Below are positions 27,652 through 37,466 of a DNA stretch of 63,350 nucleotides, piece after piece. The translations under genes were made by a program, and so were the position numbers. This stretch comes from Burkholderiaceae bacterium (GTDB lineage: Bacteria; Pseudomonadota; Gammaproteobacteria; Burkholderiales; Burkholderiaceae_D), in the NCBI GenBank assembly GCA_031291325.1, contig JARLJG010000072.1, positions 1 to 63,350 on the forward strand, in the 5' to 3' direction. The number at the start of each line of letters is the position of its first letter. Within the stretch, counting starts at the first letter, position 1. The notes beneath the pieces were generated by a model, which did not search any database, had not been told where the DNA came from, and was given only the letters and a program-made list of their open reading frames with translations.

Positions 27652-28890
27652 TCAATCTGCCAAAAACAACTGTTGCAAGTCGTTTAAGAAACGCAGTCCA
27701 AGCGCAGTGGGCTTGATGCATTGGTGGTCGCGGTAGAGCAAGCCCTTGTTTTCGGCGACGTTCAATTGTTTTTCGATGGCGTTGAGCGCCAATCCGGTGC
27801 GTTCTGCAAACAAATTGGGTTCGAAGCCGTCGCGCAGGCGCAGGGTGTTGAGCATGAATTCGAAGCCCAGTTCGGCACGGCCGATTTCGACTTCTTCCTC
27901 GATGGCGTTGCCGGTTTGCATGTGTTCCAGGTAGGCTTTCGGCTGTTTGTAGCGTGCCTGGCGCACGATGCGGTGCGGGAAGGATAGCTTGGAGTGGGCG
28001 CCGGCGCCGATGCCGAGGTAGTCGCCGAATTCCCAGTAATTGAGGTTGTGCCGCGCTTGCCGACCGACTTGCGCGTAGGCCGAGACTTCGTAATGCTGGT
28101 AGCCTGCCGACGCCGTGGCAGCGTCGATCATGTCTTGCATTTCGGCGCTGGCGTCGTCGTCGGGGATGGCGGGCGGGTACTTGGCGAAGTAGGTGTTGGG
28201 TTCCAGCGTCAGATGGTAGAGCGACAGGTGCGGCGGCGCCATGCCGATTGCGGTTTGCACGTCCTGGCTGGCTTCGGCCAGGGTTTGCGACGGCAGTGCG
28301 TACATCAGGTCGAGGTTGAAATTGTCGAAATTGGCGTGCGCGATGTCGACCGCGCGGCGCGCTTCATGGTCGTCGTGGATGCGGCCCAATGCCTTCAGGT
28401 GACGCGCGTTGAAGCTTTGGATGCCAATCGACAGGCGGTTGATGCCGCTGGCGCGATAGGACTTGAATTTCTCCGCCTCGAAGGTGCCGGGGTTGGCTTC
28501 CATCGTGATTTCGGCGTTGTTGTCCAGCGGCAACAGCGTGCGCAGGTCGGACAACAGGCGATCGACGCCAGCGGCGGACAGCAGGCTGGGCGTGCCGCCA
28601 CCGATGAAGACGGTGTAGATCTTGCGGCCCCAGATGAGCGGCAAGGCGTTTTCCAGGTCGGTGCGCAGCGCGTTCAGGTAATCGTCTTCGGGGAAGCCGT
28701 CACGGGCTTCGTGCGAGTTGAAGTCGCAATACGGGCATTTCCGCACGCACCACGGGATGTGGATATACAGCGACAGCGGCGGCAGCACGGGCAGCGTGAC
28801 GATGCCGGGCTTGAGGAAGGCGACAGCCGCTTCGGCGGGCGTGACGGCGCGCGCGTTGCTGCGATTGCCTACCGGTTTGATCGGGATCAT
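27652..28890 (-). CDS. hemW: HemW-type radical SAM protein
   Basis: A 412-residue radical SAM protein related to oxygen-independent coproporphyrinogen oxidase. The iron-sulphur motif is in PWCVRKCPYCDF (CxxxCxxC, about residues 47-54), followed by IGGGTPSLL, ANPG and QSFNARHLKALGRIHD. The cluster motif of HemW (CxxxCxxC followed by F rather than the longer HemN set) and the C-terminal HemN_C region fit the heme chaperone HemW rather than HemN. The rdgB stop is 1 nt away, an arrangement typical of proteobacteria. Confidence 0.92.
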   Translation of the reverse strand: MIPIKPVGNRSNARAVTPAEAAVAFLKPGIVTLPVLPPLSLYIHIPWCVRKCPYCDFNSHEARDGFPEDDYLNALRTDLENALPLIWGRKIYTVFIGGGTPSLLSAAGVDRLLSDLRTLLPLDNNAEITMEANPGTFEAEKFKSYRASGINRLSIGIQSFNARHLKALGRIHDDHEARRAVDIAHANFDNFNLDLMYALPSQTLAEASQDVQTAIGMAPPHLSLYHLTLEPNTYFAKYPPAIPDDDASAEMQDMIDAATASAGYQHYEVSAYAQVGRQARHNLNYWEFGDYLGIGAGAHSKLSFPHRIVRQARYKQPKAYLEHMQTGNAIEEEVEIGRAELGFEFMLNTLRLRDGFEPNLFAERTGLALNAIEKQLNVAENKGLLYRDHQCIKPTALGLRFLNDLQQLFLAD

Positions 28891-28891
28891 G

Positions 28892-29485
28892 TCAATTGGA
28901 CTGCTTCAGTTTGTCGATCAGCACGCGCAATGCCTGTCCGCGATGCGACAACCGGTTCTTTTCTTCCGCCGGTAATTCGGCGGCGGTCTTGCCGATTGCC
29001 GGCAGCCAGAAATGCGGGTCGTAGCCGAAGCCGTTTTGCCCGCTCGGTTCGGCGCGGATTTCGCCGTTCCAGCGGCCTTCGGCGATGATCGGTTGCGGAT
29101 CGTTGGCGTGGCGCACGAATACCAGCACGCAGTAATAATAGGCCGATTTGTCGATTTGCGCGGCCAGGTCGGCCACCAGCTTTTGGTTGTTGCGCAAATC
29201 GGACTTCGGTTCGCCGGCGTAGCGGGCGGACCAGACGCCGGGGGCGCCACCGAGCGCGTTGGCGCAGATGCCGGAATCGTCTGCCAGCGCCGGCCAGCCG
29301 GTCAGTTGGGCGGCGTGGCGCGCTTTGGCGAGTGCGTTTTCGACGAAGGTGGGGTATGGCTCATCGGCTTCGGGGACGTTGAATTCGTCTTGCGGACGAA
29401 CGTCGTAACCGAGCGGCGCCAGCAATTGGCCGAATTCTTTCAGCTTGCCGGGGTTGTTGGAGGCGAGGACTAGGGTGCGGGGCAT
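28892..29485 (-). CDS. rdgB: RdgB/HAM1 non-canonical purine NTP pyrophosphatase
   Basis: A 197-residue enzyme that hydrolyses dITP/ITP/XTP to the monophosphate, keeping deaminated purines out of DNA and RNA. Family motifs: LASNNPGKLKEF at the N-terminus, ADDSGI in the centre (metal site), GGAPGVWSARYAG, and FGYDPHFW plus LSHRGQAL near the end. The start at 29485 gives the standard family N-terminus; the longer open frame reads into the REP pair upstream. It is followed after 1 nt by hemW. Confidence 0.95.
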   Translation of the reverse strand: MPRTLVLASNNPGKLKEFGQLLAPLGYDVRPQDEFNVPEADEPYPTFVENALAKARHAAQLTGWPALADDSGICANALGGAPGVWSARYAGEPKSDLRNNQKLVADLAAQIDKSAYYYCVLVFVRHANDPQPIIAEGRWNGEIRAEPSGQNGFGYDPHFWLPAIGKTAAELPAEEKNRLSHRGQALRVLIDKLKQSN

Positions 29486-29536
29486 TTTGTGGTTTTGGCG
29501 GCGAGAAATCAGGCATTGACATGCAAGTTCCTCTTT

Positions 29537-29621
29537 CCCGTCATTCCCGCGAAGGCGGGAACCCATAAGCCACTTGGCATGCCAGCCTCACTATGGATTC
29601 CCGCCTTCGCGGGAACGACGG
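29537..29621. repeat. Inverted REP pair (copy 1)
   Basis: Two 29-bp palindromic units in opposite orientation (29537-29565 and 29593-29621), each with core TTCCCGC..GCGGGAA, separated by 27 bp. A near-identical pair is at 56909-56994, but the spacer sequence differs. Confidence 0.9.
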
Positions 29622-29690
29622 CGATGTTAATAACGGTTGATGTCCAATTTTATTTTGGTTGTCGCAACGAAATTGGTCGTCGCAACGAAA

Positions 29691-30425
29691 TCAGTTGCTC
29701 AGTTTCAGCGTCTTCTTTTGCAGCGCGATCAATTGTTCGATCCCGGACTGAGCCAGATCGAGCAGGCGATTCATGGTGGGGCGGTCGAAGGCGCTGCCTT
29801 CTGCTGTGCCTTGCACTTCGACGAAATGGCCGTCGTCGGTCATGACCACGTTCATGTCGGTGTCGCAATCGGAATCTTCCGGGTAGTCGAGATCGAGCAC
29901 CGGCACGCCGTGAAACACGCCGACGGAAATGGCGGCAACGAAATGCTTGATCGGAATCGCGGCGATCAAACCATCCTCCTGCAGTTTGGCGAAGGCGTCG
30001 TAGGCGGCGACCATCGCGCCGGTGATGGACGCGGTGCGGGTGCCGCCATCGGCCTGGATGACGTCGCAATCGAGGTGCAGCGTGCGTTCGCCGAAAGCGG
30101 CGAGGTCGAACGCGGCGCGCAGCGAACGTCCGATCAGACGCTGGATTTCCTGCGTGCGTCCGGACTGTTTGCCCTTGGCGGCTTCCCGATCCATGCGGCT
30201 ATGGGTGGAGCGCGGCAGCATGCCGTATTCGGCAGTCATCCAGCCCTGCCCTTTGCCTTTCAAAAAGCCGGGCACTTTCTCTTCGATGCTGGCGGTGCAG
30301 ATCACGCGGGTATCGCCGCATTCGATCAGGATCGATCCTTCGGCGTGGCGCGTGTAGCCGCGCGTGATGCTAATGGGGCGCAGCGCATCGACGGCGCGCC
30401 CGCTGGGGCGAATTTCAGACGACAT
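29691..30425 (-). CDS. rph: Ribonuclease PH
   Basis: A 244-residue phosphorolytic 3'-5' exoribonuclease that trims tRNA precursors. Family sequences: SSEIRPSGR at the start, [53 protein letters not shown], and [18 protein letters not shown] with the metal-binding acidic residues. Length is standard, and no truncation is seen (unlike the E. coli K-12 frameshift). Confidence 0.96.
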   Translation of the reverse strand: MSSEIRPSGRAVDALRPISITRGYTRHAEGSILIECGDTRVICTASIEEKVPGFLKGKGQGWMTAEYGMLPRSTHSRMDREAAKGKQSGRTQEIQRLIGRSLRAAFDLAAFGERTLHLDCDVIQADGGTRTASITGAMVAAYDAFAKLQEDGLIAAIPIKHFVAAISVGVFHGVPVLDLDYPEDSDCDTDMNVVMTDDGHFVEVQGTAEGSAFDRPTMNRLLDLAQSGIEQLIALQKKTLKLSN

Positions 30426-30441
30426 GAAGAGTGCCTTAATT

Positions 30442-31371
30442 TTAATGTTTGGAGGTGATGCGGGACGATTTTTCGATCGCGCCGCGAATTTCGTCAATCG
30501 CCCGTTCGATTTCGTTATCGTTGTAGGCGTCGGCGTTTTCCAGATCGGCGCGCGGCGCCTGGATGGTGGTGGTGACGCTGCCGACTGGCAAGGTATGGGT
30601 GGTGATGGTGCTGTTGGAGTTGAGCGTATCGTCGGCGCTCTCCCACATCATGGCCAACGCGGTGACGTTGTCGCTGGTCTTGCCGGCGATGCCGGTGGCG
30701 GTGCTGATGAGTTCCGGCACTGCGCGCACGATGGTGGCGCTGTGCAGGCGCTGCGCCAGCACATGGTCGGGCAAGACCGACCACAGGCCGTCCGAGCACA
30801 ACAGCATCACGTCGCCCGCCTGCAGGCTGGCGCGGCGCGAAATCTCGACGATCGGCATGTTGGGCGCACCCAGGCAGTTGAACAGCTTGTTGCGGTCGGG
30901 GTGGGTGTCGCGCTCGGACGGGTCGACCTTGCCTTGCGCAATCAGCGTTTCGATGCGCGAGTGGTCGCGCGTGCGCGACAATATCTGCCCCTGGCGCATC
31001 CAGTACAAGCGCGAATCGCCGCAATGCGCCCACAGCGCCGTATTATGCTGGATCAGGCAGGCGACGATGGTGGTGCGCGGCGTTTCCGGCAAATTGTTGA
31101 TGGCGCGGTAACGATGAATTTCCCGATGCGCGGCAAAGAAGCTGTCTTCCAGAAAACGCTCCGGCTTCTTGACGTAGGGATTGGCGCTTTGCTGGAACAG
31201 CGAGCCGATGGTTTGCATCGCAATCGTGGCCGCCATCTCGCCCTGGATATGGCCGCCCATGCCATCGGCCAGCAGCAGCAGCAACGCGTCGCGCGTGAAG
31301 CTGTAGCCCATGCGGTCCTGGTTGGTCTTGCGGCCGCCGATTTGGCTTTCTTGATAGACTGAAAATCGCAT
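30442..31371 (-). CDS. PP2C-type Ser/Thr protein phosphatase
   Basis: A 309-residue metal-dependent phosphatase. Motifs: [24 protein letters not shown] (metal Asp and Gly), [24 protein letters not shown], and [10 protein letters not shown] with the final metal Asp. About 60 residues after the catalytic domain are Thr/Asp-rich and probably disordered. It is downstream of a Ser/Thr kinase on the same strand and should reverse that kinase's modifications. Confidence 0.93.
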   Translation of the reverse strand: MRFSVYQESQIGGRKTNQDRMGYSFTRDALLLLLADGMGGHIQGEMAATIAMQTIGSLFQQSANPYVKKPERFLEDSFFAAHREIHRYRAINNLPETPRTTIVACLIQHNTALWAHCGDSRLYWMRQGQILSRTRDHSRIETLIAQGKVDPSERDTHPDRNKLFNCLGAPNMPIVEISRRASLQAGDVMLLCSDGLWSVLPDHVLAQRLHSATIVRAVPELISTATGIAGKTSDNVTALAMMWESADDTLNSNSTITTHTLPVGSVTTTIQAPRADLENADAYNDNEIERAIDEIRGAIEKSSRITSKH

Positions 31372-31535
31372 GAGTTAATTTAGTAGGTGGGCATCGGCTA
31401 TCTGCGGCAATCGAAGTCGCATCCAATCTCGACCGCGTTCGCGTTAGGGCTGATCCTGAAACCGCAACGATAACAAATTTCAACAAAATGTGTGACGGAA
31501 AAAGTTGCTTTCCGCCATCGAAAAAACCCGCTTCT

Positions 31536-32546
31536 TTAGTGAAAATCTTCTTGTATGGTGGTCGTCGCGTGATGCATTCTGCGGCCGATGCCACCAAAAA
31601 ATCCGCGTAGCTTGCGCGACACGTTGTCCAGCAGGTCGCCCGATTCCGGCGCCGGCGCCACCGGTTCGCGCAGCGCCTTTTGCAATGCAAACACGCTTTG
31701 CGGCCGCTCCAGCGGGTCGATCATCAGGCACCAGCGGATCACCTGGATCAATTCGCTCGAATAAATGCCTTCCAGTTTGCGGAAATGGCCGTCCATCTTG
31801 TCGTTCATCTTGCGTTGGTCGGCAGCTTGCGGCGGCGCGCCGACCATGCAGGCGAACATCGATGCGCCGATGCTGTAAATATCGGTCCAGGGGCCGAGAT
31901 TGCCGTTCTTGACATACAACTCGGGCGGCGCAAAGCCGGGAGTGTACATCGGATAGAGCTTGGGCATATCGGTCTTCAACGTTTGCCGGGCAGCGCCGAA
32001 GTCGAGCAATATCGGCGTGCCGTCGACGCGCAGGTAGATGTTGGCCGGCTTCAAGTCCAGATGCAGCAGTTTGTTGGCATGCACTTCGCGCAAGCCGTTC
32101 ATCACGTGCGAAAACATCTTGCGGATAAAACGCTCGGACACCAGCGGGCGCTCGCCCTTGTCGCGGCGGCGCAAAATATGGTCTTGCAGCGAGCGCCCGG
32201 ATTCGTACGCCATCACCATGTAGACAGTTTCGTTGGCACGGAAGAAATTGACCACGCTCACTACGTTCGGATGGGCGATGCGCGCCAATGCGCGGCCTTC
32301 CTCGAAAAAGCACTTGAGGCCGATACGGAAGGTCGGCAGGTTTTCCGGCGAAATGGTCGGCACCAATTCGCCCGGTTGACGCAAAGCCAGCGAACTGGGC
32401 AGGTATTCCTTGATGGCAACCGCGTTGCCGTCTTCGTCATAGGCCAGATAGACGATACTGAACCCGCCGGACGCAATCTTCTTTACAATGCGGTATCCAG
32501 CAATTTCGAGTCCGTCTGGCAACGGGGCATTGTTTTGGGCAGCCAT
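31536..32546 (-). CDS. Ser/Thr protein kinase (Hanks type, soluble)
   Basis: A 336-residue kinase: glycine loop IASGGFSIVY, ATP Lys in AVAIKEYL, catalytic loop HLDLKPANIYL (HRD with Leu in place of Arg) and DFGAARQT. The activation segment is followed by the APE-equivalent PPELY. There is no membrane segment or sensor domain; the C-terminal 50 residues are basic. The Arg-to-Leu change suggests activation without activation-loop phosphorylation. About 160 nt separate it from the PP2C gene. Diverges from yicC. Confidence 0.92.
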   Translation of the reverse strand: MAAQNNAPLPDGLEIAGYRIVKKIASGGFSIVYLAYDEDGNAVAIKEYLPSSLALRQPGELVPTISPENLPTFRIGLKCFFEEGRALARIAHPNVVSVVNFFRANETVYMVMAYESGRSLQDHILRRRDKGERPLVSERFIRKMFSHVMNGLREVHANKLLHLDLKPANIYLRVDGTPILLDFGAARQTLKTDMPKLYPMYTPGFAPPELYVKNGNLGPWTDIYSIGASMFACMVGAPPQAADQRKMNDKMDGHFRKLEGIYSSELIQVIRWCLMIDPLERPQSVFALQKALREPVAPAPESGDLLDNVSRKLRGFFGGIGRRMHHATTTIQEDFH

Positions 32547-32628
32547 AATTCATTGTCCTTGTAAATCCGACACACTCTATGATTGTGTTGACTATTCATT
32601 GATTTGTAAAGAAGAACCGAGGGCGCAC

Positions 32629-33543
32629 GTGACTATCAGCAGCATGACCGGATACGCGGTAACCACCCGCGAAACTAGCGGCGGAACGCTCACTATCGAG
32701 TTAAAAAGCGTCAATTCGCGCTTTTTGGACCTGCAATTTCGCATGAACGACGATTTGCGCGCGCTGGAGCCGGGTTTGCGCGAAGCCATCATGGCCCGCG
32801 TGACGCGCGGAAAAGTAGAGTGCCGCCTCAGTTTCGGGCGCAAAGCCGGCGCTGCGGCGTCGACCGCCTTGAATACCGCGTTGCTGGGTACGCTGGCGAC
32901 CTTGCAGGCGGAAGTGCGCAAGCAATTCCCGGACGCGCCCGCCTTGACGGTCAACGATTTGCTGCGCTGGCCCGGCGTGGTGGAAGAAGCCGAAATCGGC
33001 CAGGATACGCTGCAGGCGGCAGTTTCCGCCGCCATGGCCGATACCATCGCCGCCTTCACCGAGAGCCGCAACCGCGAAGGCGCCGCCTTGCAAACGATGC
33101 TGGAGTCGCGCATCACCGACCTGGAAGCAATTGTCGCCCGCATCGCCCCCCTGCTGCCGCAACTGGTTGCGCAATTCCAGCAAAAAGCCACGGACCGCAT
33201 GCAGGAAGCGCTGGGCCTGGCGGTGCAGCAAGGCGCCGCCGCCGCGCCGGCGGTGTCGCGCGACGAGGCGCTGGAACGCATCCGCCAGGAAGTCACGCTG
33301 TATGGCATCCGCATCGACGTCGCCGAAGAGTTGACCAGGCTGGGCGCGCATTTGACCGAAACCCGGCATATCTTGAAAAAAGGTGGTCAAGTTGGCAAGC
33401 GGCTGGACTTCATGATGCAAGAACTCAATCGCGAAGCCAATACCTTGGGCTCGAAAGCGGCGGTCAAGGAATTGTCCGACGCGTCGATGGCGATGAAGTT
33501 ATTGATCGAACAAATGCGCGAGCAGGTGCAGAACCTGGAGTAG
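32629..33543 (+). CDS. yicC: YicC-family endoribonuclease
   Basis: A 304-residue protein of the YicC/YloC family. The start is GTG (V-TISSMTGYA) with GAGGG about seven bases upstream; the open frame extends 47 codons further but without family sequence. Motifs include SSMTGY, KSVNSRFLDLQFR and the C-terminal GKRLDFMMQELNREANTLGSKA. Recent work on the family supports endoribonuclease activity. Gene order yicC-gmk-rpoZ-spoT is classic. Confidence 0.93.
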   Translation: MTISSMTGYAVTTRETSGGTLTIELKSVNSRFLDLQFRMNDDLRALEPGLREAIMARVTRGKVECRLSFGRKAGAAASTALNTALLGTLATLQAEVRKQFPDAPALTVNDLLRWPGVVEEAEIGQDTLQAAVSAAMADTIAAFTESRNREGAALQTMLESRITDLEAIVARIAPLLPQLVAQFQQKATDRMQEALGLAVQQGAAAAPAVSRDEALERIRQEVTLYGIRIDVAEELTRLGAHLTETRHILKKGGQVGKRLDFMMQELNREANTLGSKAAVKELSDASMAMKLLIEQMREQVQNLE

Positions 33544-33657
33544 CCGGACGATTGTCCCGACCAATCGACTAATCCTTGCAATTCGGCCTGTTTTGGCCGA
33601 ATACTATTGTTAACCACATTGTTTGCTTAATTAATTGGTATCGAATCGAGAACATCC

Positions 33658-34302
33658 ATGCCTGCTCCCCATCATTCCTCTGGCAGCCTGTTTATGGTGG
33701 TCGCCCCTTCCGGCGCCGGAAAGTCCACGCTGGTCAACGCGCTATTGGCGCAGGAACCGAGCATCAAGCTCTCCATTTCCTACACCACGCGCGCGCCGCG
33801 CCCCGGCGAAGAGCACGGGCGCGAATATTATTTCACCTCGCCGGAAGACTTCCTGGAACGGCGCGCCGCCGGGGAATTTCTCGAATCGGCGGAGGTGCAC
33901 GGCAATTATTACGGCACATCCCGCATTTTGATCGGCGACCAGATGAGGGCCGACACCGATGTCTTGCTCGAAATTGACTGGCAAGGCGCGCAACAGGTCA
34001 AAAAGCAATTTCCACACGCGGTCGGCATTTTCATCTTGCCGCCGTCGATTGCGGCCCTGGAAGAGCGCCTGCGAAAGCGCGGCCAGGACGAGCCGCATGT
34101 AATTATCGCCCGCACTTTGGCCGCCGGCGGTGAAATCGCGCACGCTCCCGAGTTCGAATATGTTATTATTAATCAAGAGTTTGCAATAGCGTTAGCCGAG
34201 TTGACTTCGATCGTCAGGGCGGCCCGTTGCCGATTTGCGCAACAGGCGGCGCGCAACGCATCCCTTTTTGCCCAATTGGGCATACACGCCAATTTCAGCT
34301 AG
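33658..34302 (+). CDS. gmk: Guanylate kinase
   Basis: A 214-residue enzyme phosphorylating GMP to GDP. P-loop [11 protein letters not shown] (about 17-27), GMP-binding [18 protein letters not shown], and [13 protein letters not shown]. The usual C-terminal helix is present. Essential for GTP supply; upstream of spoT, which consumes GTP/GDP. Confidence 0.96.
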   Translation: MPAPHHSSGSLFMVVAPSGAGKSTLVNALLAQEPSIKLSISYTTRAPRPGEEHGREYYFTSPEDFLERRAAGEFLESAEVHGNYYGTSRILIGDQMRADTDVLLEIDWQGAQQVKKQFPHAVGIFILPPSIAALEERLRKRGQDEPHVIIARTLAAGGEIAHAPEFEYVIINQEFAIALAELTSIVRAARCRFAQQAARNASLFAQLGIHANFS

Positions 34303-34324
34303 ACCCGTAATTTTAGGAGTATGT

Positions 34325-34528
34325 ATGGCCCGTATCACCATTGAAGATTGCTTGAAACAAATCCCCAACCGCTTCCAGTTGACGCTTTGCGCAACCTATC
34401 GCGCACGCCAATTGCTGCAAGGCCACACCCCCAAGGTCGAGGCCAAGGACAAGCCGACCGTCGTCGCGCTGCGCGAAATCGCGGCACGCAAGGTCGGCCT
34501 GGAAATGTTGAAAAAAGTACCAAGCTAA
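34325..34528 (+). CDS. rpoZ: RNA polymerase omega subunit
   Basis: A 67-residue protein that folds on the beta' subunit and stabilises RNA polymerase. [10 protein letters not shown] at the N-terminus and the [11 protein letters not shown] motif are diagnostic. TAGGAG precedes the ATG. Twenty-two nt after gmk and 37 nt before spoT. Confidence 0.96.
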   Translation: MARITIEDCLKQIPNRFQLTLCATYRARQLLQGHTPKVEAKDKPTVVALREIAARKVGLEMLKKVPS

Positions 34529-34565
34529 TAGTGTTGCACGGTGATGCGGCTGATACCTATCGAGA

Positions 34566-36845
34566 ATGAATCTGACACCAGCAGAGTCTAACCTGTCAGT
34601 TGCTCCCCCCAAGCGAGCGACACCCCGTCGCTCAGCCTTGAAAGACACGCCCTCCCCGTCGAGTCCCGAACCGGCGCCCAACGTCGGCGTAGCGTCCGTG
34701 TCTCAGCTAAATGCGACGCTGGCCGAATACCTGACACCTGCCGAATTGAAGAAGGTCAAGGAAGCGTATCGCTTTTCGGATGAAATGCATCTGGGGCAGA
34801 TGCGCAAATCGGGCGAGCCTTACATCTCGCACCCGATCGCGGTGGCCGAGATCTGCGCCGAATGGAAGCTCGATGCGCAAGCCATCATGGCGGCACTGCT
34901 GCACGATGTGATGGAAGACCAGGATGTCAAGAAGGAGGAGTTGATCGAACGCTTCGGCGCTCCGGTAGCCACCCTGGTCGACGGCCTCTCCAAGCTGGAA
35001 AAAATCGAGTTCCAGAGCCAGATCGAAATGCAGGCGGAAAATTTCCGCAAGATGCTGCTGGCGATGGCGCGCGACGTGCGGGTGATTCTGGTCAAGCTGG
35101 CCGACCGCTTGCACAACATGCGCACGCTCGGCTTCATGATCCCGGAAAAGAAGCGCCGCATCGCCCGCGAAACGATGGAAGTGTATGTGCCGATCGCGCA
35201 CCGCCTCGGCCTCAACAACATCTACCGCGAATTGCAAGACCTGGCCTTTGCGCATCTGTATCCGATGCGTTACCGGACCTTGCTGAAGGCAGTCAAATCG
35301 GCGCGCGGCAACCGGCGCGACATGGTCAGCAAGATCCTGGAAGCGGTAAAAACTGCGTTCGCCAATGCCGGCATCCAGGCGCAGGTGTCGGGCCGCGAAA
35401 AAACCCTGTACGGCATATACCGCAAGATGCGCAGCAAGCATTTGTCGTTCTCGCAGGTGTTGGACGTTTACGGTTTTCGCATCGTGGTCGACAGCTTCCC
35501 CAATTGCTACGTCGCGCTCGGCACCTTGCATGCGCTGTACAAGCCGATGCCGGGCAAGTTCAAGGATTACATCGCCATCCCCAAACTGAACGGCTATCAA
35601 TCGCTGCACACCACGCTGGTCGGCCCGTACGGCACGCCGGTGGAGTTCCAGGTGCGCACGCAAGACATGAACCGCGTCGCCGAATCGGGCGTGGCCGCGC
35701 ATTGGCTGTACAAGAACGTCGAAGGCGGCATCGGCGATTTGCAGCAGCGCACCCATGCGTGGCTGCAATCGCTGCTCGACATCCAGAAGCAGACCGGCGA
35801 TTCGGCCGAATTCCTCGAGCATGTGAAAGTCGACCTGTTCCCCGATTCGGTCTACGTGTTCACGCCGAAATCGAAGATCATCCCGCTGCCGCGCGGCGCG
35901 ACTGCGCTCGATTTCGCCTACACCATCCATACCCATATCGGCGACCAGACCATCGCCGCCAAGATCAACAACGAGCAAGCCGCATTGCGCACCGAATTGC
36001 GCAACGGCGACATCGTCGAAATCATCACGTCGCCGACTTCGCGCCCCAGCCCCAACTGGCTGACCTTCGTGCGCACCGGCAAGGCGCGCTCGGCGATCCG
36101 CCACCATTTGCGCACCATCAACCTGGTGGAATCGACCGACCTCGGCAAGCGCCTGTTGGCGCAGGCGCTGATCGCATTGAAGCTCAACCCGGAACTCTCC
36201 GGCGACGTGGCGGAACGCCTGAAGCGCGAATCGAGCGCCAAATCGCTGGACGAGCTCTATGCCGACATCGGCGTCGGCAAGCGCATGGCAGCGCTGGTGG
36301 CGCGTCATGCGCTCGGTTTGGCCGAAGGCGAGACGGCGCGCCCGGCAGCGCCGGTCGTGCTCACGGGTGAACCGACATCGAGCAAGAATAAGCTTGACCC
36401 GGTGACTATCCACGGCAGCGAAGGCAGCGCGGTGCAGCTCGCCCAGTGCTGCCTGCCGATACCGGGCGACGACATCGTCGGCCAGCTCAAGCGCGACCAG
36501 GGCATCACCGTGCACACGACCGATTGCGAAATCGCGCGCCGCCAACGCATCAAGGAGCCGGATCGCTGGATCGACGTGGTCTGGGGCGACGACCTGAACC
36601 GCCGTTTCGATTGCCGCATCACGCTGCTGCTGAAGAACGAACGCGGGGTGCTGGCGCGTGTCGCCGCCGAAATCGGCGAGTCCGATGCGAATATCACCTC
36701 CGTCGGCATGGAAGACGACAAGGACCAATTGCTGATGCAACTGCGCTTTACCGTGCAGGTCGAGGATCGCGTGCATCTGGCGCGCTTGATGCGCAATGTG
36801 CGACGGATTCCGGGAGTGACGCGGCTTTTGCGGGAACGCAATTGA
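34566..36845 (+). CDS. spoT: Bifunctional (p)ppGpp synthetase/hydrolase, SpoT/Rel type
   Basis: A 759-residue stringent-response enzyme. The HD hydrolase (about 70-220) carries LLHDVMEDQ and LVKLADRLHNMRT. The synthetase domain (about 270-400) carries GKFKDYIAIPKLNGYQSLHTT and VEFQVRT. TGS begins at VYVFTPKSKIIPLPRGATALDFAY (about 430), and ACT covers the last 80 residues. The HD residues are intact, so it can degrade as well as make (p)ppGpp. The extended, Pro-rich first 45 residues are not part of a known domain. Confidence 0.95.
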   Translation: MNLTPAESNLSVAPPKRATPRRSALKDTPSPSSPEPAPNVGVASVSQLNATLAEYLTPAELKKVKEAYRFSDEMHLGQMRKSGEPYISHPIAVAEICAEWKLDAQAIMAALLHDVMEDQDVKKEELIERFGAPVATLVDGLSKLEKIEFQSQIEMQAENFRKMLLAMARDVRVILVKLADRLHNMRTLGFMIPEKKRRIARETMEVYVPIAHRLGLNNIYRELQDLAFAHLYPMRYRTLLKAVKSARGNRRDMVSKILEAVKTAFANAGIQAQVSGREKTLYGIYRKMRSKHLSFSQVLDVYGFRIVVDSFPNCYVALGTLHALYKPMPGKFKDYIAIPKLNGYQSLHTTLVGPYGTPVEFQVRTQDMNRVAESGVAAHWLYKNVEGGIGDLQQRTHAWLQSLLDIQKQTGDSAEFLEHVKVDLFPDSVYVFTPKSKIIPLPRGATALDFAYTIHTHIGDQTIAAKINNEQAALRTELRNGDIVEIITSPTSRPSPNWLTFVRTGKARSAIRHHLRTINLVESTDLGKRLLAQALIALKLNPELSGDVAERLKRESSAKSLDELYADIGVGKRMAALVARHALGLAEGETARPAAPVVLTGEPTSSKNKLDPVTIHGSEGSAVQLAQCCLPIPGDDIVGQLKRDQGITVHTTDCEIARRQRIKEPDRWIDVVWGDDLNRRFDCRITLLLKNERGVLARVAAEIGESDANITSVGMEDDKDQLLMQLRFTVQVEDRVHLARLMRNVRRIPGVTRLLRERN

Positions 36846-37466
36846 CCTAGGCATCCTTGGTCAGGAATTGTTCTTTGCTTCGACTTCATCGCAAAGAAAA
36901 AACCGCAAAAAGAACTATCCAGGCAACGCCTCCTTAATTCTCTGAAGCGAAATCAGCTCCTCTATCGTCGTCAAATTTCCCTGACCGGCGACCGCCCCCA
37001 ATTGGCCGCCGCTTCCGCGCGTTTCAAGACCTCGAACAAAGCGCAACCTGACCCTTGACCTGATCCTCGAAGCCGTCCACCGCGACCTTGGAGGCATTCC
37101 CATCGCCGGAGGAGCTTTCCTCGATTTCGCGGCTGCCCGGTCGAACGTGGAATACGTCTGACGCCGGCAGATAACGACCGCGCCTTTTTGTTCGGCCCGC
37201 AATCCTGGCCCGTGCTTCCGTTGAAAATCCTGACCCCATAGCCGTATGCCAGCGCGCCAGGACGACCACGCACGCTTGGCTTGTCTACCTTGCCTTCGAC
37301 GCTCGACAGGATCGTCCAGCCGGTTTGCGTCTGCCGGTTTGCATCCACGCAGCGCTATCGCCGTTACATCCTAACAACAAATAATACTCAGTCACATCCC
37401 GGTCACTTGCGCTGGTTATCTTACGCGCCGTCACAGTTTTATTAATTTTCAATAAAAGGAATCCAG
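36846..37466. other. 621-nt intergenic stretch
   Basis: Between spoT and the TonB-dependent receptor. Three overlapping minus-strand frames of 80-125 codons cover 36915-37348, and each has short protein-like patches. That could mean a gene broken by frameshifts, but I cannot name a family. The last 100 nt are A+T-rich and presumably hold the receptor's promoter. Confidence 0.4.

Noticed and set aside
34707-36854. 715-codon open frame antisense to spoT
   Set aside because: Covers spoT almost exactly, with no ribosome binding site and no domain-like sequence.
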